Assembly: GCF_026262505.1 (NCBI RefSeq)
Contig: NC_067204.1
Span: 8,651,797 to 8,715,796, forward strand
Direction of reading: 5' to 3'
DNA: 64,000 bases
Origin: Trichomonas vaginalis G3
Lineage: Eukaryota; Parabasalia; Trichomonadida; Trichomonadidae
The notes beneath the pieces were generated by a model, which saw nothing but the letters and a program-made list of their open reading frames with translations, had not been told where the DNA came from and made no database searches. A program made the translations under genes and the position numbers. Positions within the stretch are counted from its first letter, which is position 1. Each line of letters begins with the position of its first letter. This document shows, one piece after another, positions 21,355 to 29,564 of the stretch.

Positions 21355-21420
21355 TTCTGATTTAATATTAATTAAAAAATATATTTCATCACTTATATTC
21401 TAATTTTTATTTAATGATAA

Positions 21421-21783
21421 ATGAAACCGATTTTAAAAATAAATGAAACAGAGGAGGAAGAAATAAATGAAAATGTTCAACAAAAAATAAACGTTGTTAA
21501 ACCAATTACTGAAATAAAAATTTTTTCATCTGTTGAAGAATTTAATGACTATTATGCTAATAATAAAAAATTATTTGAAGAATTGACAACGTGTAAATTG
21601 AATAAAATGTTTAAAGTTGATGGATTCAAAATTTCAAAAATAAAAGGAGTGGTTAGTTTGAAATCTATTCCTCAATCAAGAATCACCTCATTAATGAAAA
21701 TAGATGATTTAACAAAAAGAATAGAAGAGATTGAAGAAAGAATGAATCAAATAATTGATTTCATAAATTCAAATAATCATTAG
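21421..21783 (+). CDS. Maverick 1 small coiled-coil protein
   Basis: A 120-aa protein with an acidic N-terminus, a compact middle part (EEFNDYYANNKKLFEELT, then FKVDGFKISKIKGVV) and a C-terminal coiled coil (DDLTKRIEEIEERMNQIIDF). No family is recognised. It is the last gene before the right TIR, as the 81-aa coiled-coil gene is in Maverick 2, which suggests an equivalent position but not clear homology. Confidence 0.5.
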   Translation: MKPILKINETEEEEINENVQQKINVVKPITEIKIFSSVEEFNDYYANNKKLFEELTTCKLNKMFKVDGFKISKIKGVVSLKSIPQSRITSLMKIDDLTKRIEEIEERMNQIIDFINSNNH

Positions 21784-21860
21784 TTTCTTAAAGTTCTATG
21801 TTGAACTCATCAAATTCTTTTTAAAGTTTATGGGGTCTTTGATTATGACTCCATTGATTC

Positions 21861-22764
21861 CATTCAGGATTTAAACAATGTTTAATTAATCGCGGAATAT
21901 CTGACATCATCTATATATAGCTTCTTTTATGTAAGAATTTATTTTAAAATTAATGTTAATTTTTTAATGATTTATAAATAAATATATTTTATTTTTTATT
22001 TCATTATGGTAGTGAATCTTTCATTCATGAAAATAATTATTTCTAATTTCTTTTACTCTCTCGTACATACTAGATTTGAAGAATTCGGAACATTTCCCAT
22101 AATCTCCTAAATGTTTTCTTATCCCTAACGTGTGCCAGTTATTATATGAAACTGAATAAACTTTATCTTTATCTTTACACCTTTCATCACTTCCAATATA
22201 TTTATATCTCAGTTTTGATTTAGCATTTTCATATTCATTAGCGTTTAATAATTCACAGTCTTCCTTTTTAAATTGATGTTTAAGATATTCAGGATTTAAT
22301 ACTCTACGTTTATATGCTCCTAACTTAGTTCTAAAGGTTTTTCTACAAAATTTAGGAATTCAATCCTCTTTAATATCATCAATGATTTCCATTTCATTAT
22401 TTTCAATTTCTTCTTCTCGTTTATGAGGTCTTTGATTATGACTCCATTGATTCCATGAAATTAAATATTCTTTATCATTATATTTATACCTCATTAGCTT
22501 ATTTTGGCTTTCATATTCATTTAATAATTCACAATCTTCATTTTTAAATTGAAGTTTAACCCATTCAGGATTTAAACAATGTTTAATTAATCGCGGAATA
22601 TCTGACATCATCTATATATAGCTTCTTTTATAAAAGATAAAAAAATAAATTATTTTAAAATTAATGTTAATTTTTTTAATAATTTATAAATAAATATATT
22701 TTAATGCATCGTCTATATATAGATGTAACAAAAAAAGTCACAAAACCCATCCTATCCTACTACT
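21861..22764 (-). repeat. Maverick 1 right terminal inverted repeat
   Basis: Reverse complement of 2187-3090 with a few differences, for example in the short stretch around 21930. It ends ...CCTACTACT directly before TSD TGGGGA. Confidence 0.9.
22360..22611 (-). CDS. TIR-borne small protein, right copy
   Basis: Identical 83-aa product to the left-TIR gene at 2340-2591, because it lies wholly within the inverted repeat. Both copies read towards the element interior. Confidence 0.5.
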   Translation of the reverse strand: MMSDIPRLIKHCLNPEWVKLQFKNEDCELLNEYESQNKLMRYKYNDKEYLISWNQWSHNQRPHKREEEIENNEMEIIDDIKED

Positions 22765-22770
22765 TGGGGA
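22765..22770. repeat. Target-site duplication of Maverick 1, right copy
   Basis: TGGGGA, identical to 2181-2186. Confidence 0.9.
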
Positions 22771-22895
22771 TCTTTTTACAGTTTTCTCGTCAATTTTTTT
22801 AAACAGATCTAACATTATTTAATCAATTAGTTTTTACATTCCGAAATGATTGCGATCATATTGAAACCGATAAAACCATTGAAATCAAATGTCAA

Positions 22896-23474
22896 ATGAC
22901 ACAAATTTCAATGCTTTTGATTTTTCTGCTTTCTACTCAAGCCTATAGCTCTGATAAATATCTGTTAAAATCAGGACATGATGCACGCCACGATCCAATT
23001 GCTAACGACATACAATACCAATTTTATGATCTCAAAATGCAAAAAACTGAACGAGATTATTCAACCACTGATCTTAATTCTCTTGTTGATCAAATTGCTA
23101 ATGAGTTCAATCTTGACCGAAATAGAGTTCAAGATTATTTTAATCGCTGCAGATGGTCTTCCCTTGCCAAACAGCTCTTCAACAAAATTGATTTTGACCA
23201 AGAAGCTGTAGGTAAAAGAGTTGTATGCTTAGGCGGAACAGTTATCAAAATTACAAAGGCAGATGGAGTGTTCTATGTCAATTGCCGTAAGGCTTATGTT
23301 TCCAGTAAGCTTATTCATATTGCTTACATGGCCTGGTCTAATAAATTGGGTCTTCCTTTATCATACTTTGTTGCTGAAGCATCACGACCTCTTTCTGCAT
23401 CCACAATAACTGAGATATATAATGCTCTATCACTTAAGATTGAGGGAGACCTCAATGTTTATAAAAACATTTAA
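22896..23474 (+). CDS. Uncharacterised 192-aa protein
   Basis: I recognise no family. The first residues (MTQISMLLIFLLSTQAYS) could be a signal peptide. However, the frame stays open without a stop for about 30 codons upstream of this ATG, so the true N-terminus may differ or the gene may be a fragment. The middle has a possible helix-turn-helix (NEFNLDRNRVQDYFNR) and the rest is mixed alpha/beta. It starts about 125 bases right of Maverick 1 and nothing on the left flank obviously completes it. Confidence 0.4.
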   Translation: MTQISMLLIFLLSTQAYSSDKYLLKSGHDARHDPIANDIQYQFYDLKMQKTERDYSTTDLNSLVDQIANEFNLDRNRVQDYFNRCRWSSLAKQLFNKIDFDQEAVGKRVVCLGGTVIKITKADGVFYVNCRKAYVSSKLIHIAYMAWSNKLGLPLSYFVAEASRPLSASTITEIYNALSLKIEGDLNVYKNI

Positions 23475-23709
23475 AAGATAGTTTATATAAAAATATAAAT
23501 AATATATCAGTTTTTTTTAATAAAACTATGCAACATACTTGTTCTATTTATATTTTTCAAATATAGATATCTAAACTAGGTTGTGATTAATAGATAATTA
23601 TAGAAATCTCAAAATTTGAGCTACGGAATTGTAAACTATTCAAATATGCCTCTTCAGAAAATATTCAAAATCTTTATAAAAAAATTTAATTAAATAACGT
23701 ACTCTGAAA

Positions 23710-26700
23710 ATGTCGGCGCCTAAGCCAGTGGAATTAGCTTGGCTAGCTGCTCCACGGCCTGGACTAATGGAGGGCTTGATTACGTCTGGGCTTGTGCCAA
23801 AAAATCAGCAATTTGTCACACCTGAAAAGCCCAATCAAAATTTAAAATCTCCAAAAAGGGAAGAGCATCATGAAAAAAAAACAAAATTAGCCGGAAGACA
23901 GATAAGCACAGCACAAACCAAGCGACGAGAGTCAACTCTGCAAATTAAACACGAACCAAATGAAATAACAACATCTCGTTCTCAAAACCCAGCAAAAGTT
24001 AAGAGTTTATTCACGAGTATCCGTCCGCAAACAGGATTAGGTGTGTCTTCAAGAATTAAACCAGATTCAGAAAATCCATTACCTCCAATTACAGATCTCA
24101 TCTCTACACAGCGAAAAGTTCCTGCTTCTCGTGAAATACAATCTCTTTCGAATCAGTATCATCAATTAATTGACGGAATTCAACTAAATATCGAATTACC
24201 TCCAGCAGATCAAGCAAATCAGATCTTAGAAACATCTCAAAACGTATTTTTGATATGGAACAAAGCTAACTCACTTATACGAAGCTACTCCGAAGAACAC
24301 ACTGTTCTTTTTGTGAAAATTAAAAAGTTTTTCCAGTCAAGGCTTGAATTAATTCCACAGCTCTTCGAACATTACGAAAAGAGATTCGTCGAACTCTCGG
24401 ATCTAGAATCCAAAACAAGAAAGGAAAACGAAGAATTAACTCGAGCTTTAAAAGAAGCAGAGAGATCCCTTGAACAAAATACAGCATTCAACATGCGCCT
24501 TTCAGAAGAACTCGAAGGACGCAATACACAAGTCGCAGATCTCAAAAGCGCTTTAGAAACTGCAGAATATAATCGAGATGCAGCTATTAGTGATAATAAT
24601 ACTATGGCAGTTCGAATGCAGAAGAATGAAGAGCAAAAGAATCAAGCGAAACAACTTCTTGCTGATGCACACATGAAAATTGACGAATTAGAAGGTTTAC
24701 TTGAAATGGCCAACGATAAAATTAAGGTTTTAGAGAAATCCGGTGATGAATTACTCCCAAGATTCGCAGAACTTGAACGCGAAAACGAAAAAATTAAGAA
24801 AGAAAACGAATCTTTGAAATCAGATGTAAAACAGTACTTAGTTGAGCCTCAGTATGTAGATTTCGATCAAATAACTGATATGCCTGAAGAGAATACAAAC
24901 AGACGTCGAAAGAAAGGCAAAAAAGATCCTCATAAAATGACAATGACAAGTTCGTCCAATTTCAAGCTAAACGCAAGCGCAATGAGTATGCAACAGTCTT
25001 CGACTAATTTAACTGATACACAAACTTCAATTTTCGATCAAACAGAAAGTTTGAAGCAGAAGAATAAAAAACCAAGACCGAAATCACCTCTTAAATCGGG
25101 GACACAAAATTACTTCAGAAAAGGTCTTGGAGATGATATTCCTGACGATGCATCAACAATTACGAATTTTGAAGGATCCACAAAGCTTGATGATGACGTA
25201 GAAGAGAAGAGTGAACAAGAAAATACCAATTTGCTTGACGAAGCTTCTTCAATTCTGGAAAAAACCGAACAAACTGCAAGATCTGAACATAAAAGTGAAG
25301 GAGAGCCTGCTAAACCTCCAAAGACACAATTACCAGCAGATTATACTATCGATAATGACCAGCCGCTTGATACAACAACGATGATTAACTATGTCAACAG
25401 ATTATTACCACTTCCTTTAGGAACTTCTTTATATTCTGTACCGGACTTGAATCAACCAGAGACAAAAGGTATTTCCGAGCCAAAACCTTTCTTCTGGGTC
25501 GCAAGACACATAATTTCATTTTTCCAGACAATGACGAACACAGACAATGCAGGATCATTAGATACAGACTGCAAGAGCATTGTCAGGCAGCAAATCATAG
25601 AAAAAGGAGGAACTCCTTACGTCGGAAAAAAGATTTTCCAAGAATTAATGAGTTCAACACAGTTTTACATGCATTCATCGCCATTAGTTCAATTCTTCTT
25701 GAAATTCATTAACAATGAGCTCAATATCATTGATTTAATCTTTTTCAAGATATTATTTAACGCATCTTTCACTTTTATTTATCCCAGCATCTCCAACTTG
25801 GATCTCACCTCAGATTCCACCCAATTCCTCATTCATTTGAAGATGGCTCGTCGTTTGCAACAAGCATTTTTCCCTCATCTCGACCAATCAGCGATTGACG
25901 AGCGCCATTTGCGAGAAGCAACAACAAAATCACCTTGTGTTGATCTTGTTGACTTCTGGGCATTCGCACAGCAGATGATTATGTTTTTCAGGGAGACACA
26001 CACGAGATTTCATCGCCAAGTATCAGCTCTTCTTTCTTTAGTTGGCTGGACAGGAATAAACACGATGACACAAGCTGTTTTCAGTCAGTTCTTCACTATT
26101 ATTCAGCCGAATATAACTGATGAAGAACTCGAAAACTTGTGGAAGAGATATTCCTTGGAACAACTGGAAAGAGAAGCACAAGGAACAGTAAATAACTCGA
26201 TGATTGGACTGGGAAGGAACTCATCAAGTTATTTCTCTCTTGGAGAAGGCGGAGGAGGCGATGATGTCTTCAATGAACAAGAACAAACAAAAATAGGTTT
26301 CATTCAATTTTGTTCTGATTGGCCTGAAATATCCAGCAACATTTTGAAGCTTTTCTACAACGAAAACTTAGAATCACAGCTTACAAATCTACCACAACCA
26401 TTGCTGATGCTAATCAAATACATGAGAAGCAGATTCACTCATTTCTTGAGAGACATAAATAAGAAATTGCCTCCAGAAAACAGAGCAATTGGTGAGAAGC
26501 CAAGAACAGCATTTAGAAATGCTTTGGTTCGTTGTGACATTGGTGATGCAATTTCTTGTTACAGAAGATACTTACAAGTTCTTGATTTGAAATTAGTTGA
26601 ACAAAGACCATACATTCAATTGATGCAAAACGTATCAGAGAATGAAATTAAAGCTGTGAGAGATATGCTGTTTTCAAGAGAAAACCTTGTATGCACAGAA

Positions 26701-26733
26701 ATTGGATTGGCTGTTGATCCAATTGAAGATTAA
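23710..26733 (+). CDS. Large coiled-coil protein, TSNAXIP1-like N-terminus
   Basis: 1007 aa. After a disordered basic N-terminus, residues ~140-230 (SLSNQYHQLIDGIQLNIELP, then SYSEEHTVLFVKIKKFFQS) resemble the N-terminal domain of translin-associated factor X-interacting proteins. A long coiled coil follows (~230-380), then a charged, disordered middle and a helical C-terminal half (~560-1007). In other eukaryotes such proteins are linked to cilia/flagella; a cytoskeletal role here is an inference. The frame is uninterrupted and codon use is ordinary for the host block. Confidence 0.6.
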   Translation: MSAPKPVELAWLAAPRPGLMEGLITSGLVPKNQQFVTPEKPNQNLKSPKREEHHEKKTKLAGRQISTAQTKRRESTLQIKHEPNEITTSRSQNPAKVKSLFTSIRPQTGLGVSSRIKPDSENPLPPITDLISTQRKVPASREIQSLSNQYHQLIDGIQLNIELPPADQANQILETSQNVFLIWNKANSLIRSYSEEHTVLFVKIKKFFQSRLELIPQLFEHYEKRFVELSDLESKTRKENEELTRALKEAERSLEQNTAFNMRLSEELEGRNTQVADLKSALETAEYNRDAAISDNNTMAVRMQKNEEQKNQAKQLLADAHMKIDELEGLLEMANDKIKVLEKSGDELLPRFAELERENEKIKKENESLKSDVKQYLVEPQYVDFDQITDMPEENTNRRRKKGKKDPHKMTMTSSSNFKLNASAMSMQQSSTNLTDTQTSIFDQTESLKQKNKKPRPKSPLKSGTQNYFRKGLGDDIPDDASTITNFEGSTKLDDDVEEKSEQENTNLLDEASSILEKTEQTARSEHKSEGEPAKPPKTQLPADYTIDNDQPLDTTTMINYVNRLLPLPLGTSLYSVPDLNQPETKGISEPKPFFWVARHIISFFQTMTNTDNAGSLDTDCKSIVRQQIIEKGGTPYVGKKIFQELMSSTQFYMHSSPLVQFFLKFINNELNIIDLIFFKILFNASFTFIYPSISNLDLTSDSTQFLIHLKMARRLQQAFFPHLDQSAIDERHLREATTKSPCVDLVDFWAFAQQMIMFFRETHTRFHRQVSALLSLVGWTGINTMTQAVFSQFFTIIQPNITDEELENLWKRYSLEQLEREAQGTVNNSMIGLGRNSSSYFSLGEGGGGDDVFNEQEQTKIGFIQFCSDWPEISSNILKLFYNENLESQLTNLPQPLLMLIKYMRSRFTHFLRDINKKLPPENRAIGEKPRTAFRNALVRCDIGDAISCYRRYLQVLDLKLVEQRPYIQLMQNVSENEIKAVRDMLFSRENLVCTEIGLAVDPIED

Positions 26734-27425
26734 TTTACTTTATTTACTTATTTTTTTTTAAATTTGTTTGTAAAAGTTTATATTATTTATATTTTAAACA
26801 TGAACCAAAGACAAGTAATCAGTAATGTATAATCTCCAACTACTAATGAACAAATTAAGGAATCACTAATATGAAATTGACATTACTTCAATGTCAATGT
26901 TCGATTTTTAAAATTTATTTAAAAATGGAGATTATATTGAAATAGTCTGATGAAATTTAGCCAATTAAGTTGAAAATTAACCTTAACGGATCACTTTTTA
27001 GTCAATTTTAAACATTTTTAAGAGTGCACTTACTCCCATCTGACTTTAATTCAAATTTCTGACAACTGGAATGAAGCTCCATTGATAATTAACCTTAAAC
27101 ATCTGAATTGAAGGCCGTGTCATGGGGGCGTAAGGGCACACTTAACCTTTATAACAGAAATGATAGTTTTCTTAATAAACTAATGGTTGCATTCTATGGT
27201 GCGTTTGCAGAGGATGAAGAAAAGCATACCTTGATGCATATTTGTTATCATAAATAATCAATTCATTAACAATTCAAAAAAGAAATCCAGAGGAAGTAGA
27301 ATGAAATAAATTATGCATATTTTGTCTAAACATAGATAACAAATCATTAGATAAGAAAAATGATATGAGTACTCTAAAAGTTTGCTAAAAATTTATTCAG
27401 AAAAATTATATATTTATTCACTAGT
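26734..27425. other. Intergenic, convergent gene ends
   Basis: No gene seen. The stretch separates two convergent genes. A perfect 8-bp hairpin (ATTGACAT with ATGTCAAT, about 26876-26898) is the only structure I noticed. Confidence 0.6.
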
Positions 27426-28418
27426 TTAAACTTCAGCAGCTGCTGATTCCTTATTTTCCGATCTAGCACAGCATGGCATGCACTTGATGCAGCAAGCATA
27501 GCAGCAGCAACATGGAAGGCAAACACAGCAAAGAATACCACCAACAGTACCAAGAATAGCAAGAATAAGAATAACAATTAAAACGATTATAGCAGTGTCA
27601 AGAGGTTCCTTGAAAGTAGTGAATTGAAAACTAGAGGAGTCTTTTGTGTATAAATCACCTTCTGGATTAAGAGTGATTTGACATTCTTGGAAATGCAACT
27701 TCTTAGTCTCAGCTGTATCTTCGCCCTTCATGTAATCGACTTGAAGATAGATATCATTTTTCCTCGAGTTTATGGTAAAGTAGTAAGAGTTGCCATCTTC
27801 TGTAAGTCGATAAGATGTTGCTTTTGAGGTGTTTTTGGCTTCAATCTTTGGTTTTCCATTCTGTACAATTATTCCGTAATGGCGAAACGCTGTTCCTTCA
27901 AAATGTCCATTTTTGAATAGTTTCAAATCGTTGTAGCGATAAAGTTGCATTGTGCCTGTTTCCTTTGTTGCAATTGTAACCATATCAATTGTTCTAGTAT
28001 CATATCCTGAAACACCATTAAGTGTTCCTTTGAAACTGACATTATTAGGACGATATTCAATCTTATAAACAGTAAAGTCACATACATCTTCCAAACACAT
28101 GACCACAGTAGATGCATTGCGACAGATTGAAATACCGTCCTTTAGATAGCAACCACCAGCAACTGCGACTGGATTTTCGATCCAATCAATTTTCTTTTCT
28201 TCACCATTATAGCCCGAGTCTAAAAATAGCTTTGTCTTTGCTTTAAATTTCTTATCAGAACTAAAGATAAAGTTACCAGTAAAACACATTTGTTCGTTTT
28301 GCTTTATTTTGTAACTATGATGCAAATTAAATGGTTCGAGGATATCTTTTGATTTAATGTAATCAATGCAATCCGAAAATTCATCCGATTTGGAATGGAG
28401 CGTGAAAATGTAAAACAT
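27426..28418 (-). CDS. Cys-rich-tailed type I membrane protein
   Basis: 330 aa: a mostly beta extracellular-looking domain with spaced cysteines (GGCYLKDGISICRN, VVMCLEDVCDF), then a strong transmembrane helix near residues 275-298 (TAIIVLIVILILAILGTVGG), then a very Cys-rich juxtamembrane run (CCVCLPCCCCYACC) suited to palmitoylation and a short cytoplasmic tail. No signal peptide is obvious at the chosen ATG, although the open frame upstream of it is hydrophobic and lacks an ATG. An initiator-like TCATTTTT sits just before the start. Probably a trichomonad surface or secretory-pathway protein; no specific function is known to me. Confidence 0.65.
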   Translation of the reverse strand: MFYIFTLHSKSDEFSDCIDYIKSKDILEPFNLHHSYKIKQNEQMCFTGNFIFSSDKKFKAKTKLFLDSGYNGEEKKIDWIENPVAVAGGCYLKDGISICRNASTVVMCLEDVCDFTVYKIEYRPNNVSFKGTLNGVSGYDTRTIDMVTIATKETGTMQLYRYNDLKLFKNGHFEGTAFRHYGIIVQNGKPKIEAKNTSKATSYRLTEDGNSYYFTINSRKNDIYLQVDYMKGEDTAETKKLHFQECQITLNPEGDLYTKDSSSFQFTTFKEPLDTAIIVLIVILILAILGTVGGILCCVCLPCCCCYACCIKCMPCCARSENKESAAAEV

Positions 28419-28431
28419 TGAAGAAAAATGA
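28419..28431 (-). promoter_or_regulatory. Initiator-like motif of membrane protein gene
   Basis: On the minus strand TCATTTTTCTTCA ends directly before the ATG at 28418, fitting the trichomonad initiator pattern and supporting this start. Confidence 0.5.
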
Positions 28432-28433
28432 GA

Positions 28434-29564
28434 TGATAAATTGAATATAACTGCAAGTATTCAAAATTATAATTGAATGTATTCAAAATTCATATCTTCA
28501 ATTTGATTTGGATTGAACCAATACAAGTTCATTATGGAGAGCAAAATCATCGATTTTCACTTTTTTTCCACGCCGTTGATTTGTGAAGGAATAAATCGGT
28601 GGTTTAGTATTTGGAATAGCATAAAATAATTTACTAATAATAGCATCACATATCGTTTTGAAATTTGTGAAATTAGAGTTTCAATAAATATAAGATTTAA
28701 TGATTCGAAATAAGAATATGTTCGAACTCATCTCCGAAAATCACTAAATAAAATGTTTTATTTACATCGACATAAATTTTCAGCAAAATATCAATCAATG
28801 ACATTTATGGAATAATATTATCTGAAAGAATTTGTGAACACTGAAAATTTGTTAGAAATTGAGAATGATTCAAATATGGAGGTTTGAGATAATTGAGACA
28901 AAAAAATCACAGCTCAAACCATGAAGAAAATTACTTTAAATCTCATATCCGAATATATCATATTCGGCGATCATATAAAATGTTTCGCTCTTTGAATGTT
29001 TTTCAATACTTATTCAAAAACATCGGAACGCAAAAATTACTCACATATAAATTTTCTACAGAATTTAGTGTTTTTAAATTGAGTGTGCGCATTGCATCAC
29101 AGTTTTGAAGTAATGCTTCAGAAATAACGCAATTCAATAATTTCATTAAAACAAATTTGTTGTCGGATATTTCTTAAAGAGAGGAAGCGAACATTTTTTT
29201 ATCTCAACGGCGGAAAAAAAACTATTGTTTTTAATGAGAAAATATATAAATTCACGTTTTCTAAAATTGGTCATTTACCCATTTCTCTCTCAAAAAAATT
29301 TGAATAGAGGCATCAAAAATTCTTGAAATTAATGGGTCATATTACTGTTTCATCGATTCATTTCTCATTATATCATAAATATCATATGAGATTGGTTCAA
29401 ATTCAGTTTTTTTCAAAGATTTCTATTAAATTTCATTTTTAAAATTGCATTTTCGAAACATCAATATTAATATTGAATATTACTTCCAAACCATATGATG
29501 ATACAAATATTAATTTAGAAAAAAATTGTTATTTTTAATAAAATTAAAATTAATTATGAATTTA
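28434..29564. other. Intergenic, AT-rich
   Basis: No gene supported; a 71-codon open frame at 28893-29108 has no features of a real gene. A perfect hairpin CCGAATAT-ATC-ATATTCGG lies at 28949-28967. Nothing else is seen. Confidence 0.6.

Larger units (their letters stand above)
2187..22764. mobile_element. Maverick/Polinton element 1 (20.6 kb fossil)
   Basis: Complete from end to end, with TSD TGGGGA, TIRs of about 904 bp beginning AGTAGTAGG, and Polinton genes between them: protein-primed PolB, integrase, primase-helicase, fibre, minor capsid candidate, packaging ATPase, major capsid protein and small virion-type peptides. Rightward genes (PolB, integrase) are on the left; the capsid block 14112-20803 reads leftward. 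A mariner copy sits inside the integrase gene. Several genes are broken, about eight breaks in all, so it is a fossil. The two TIRs differ at only a few bases and the TSD is perfect, so insertion looks recent, or the TIRs have been homogenised. Confidence 0.95.

Noticed and set aside
22896-23474. 192-aa ORF as a host gene split by Maverick 1
   Set aside because: The left flank of Maverick 1 shows no matching reading frame to complete it, so a split cannot be supported.
28893-29108. 71-codon open frame as a gene
   Set aside because: No initiator motif, no domain, and composition like the surrounding non-coding DNA.
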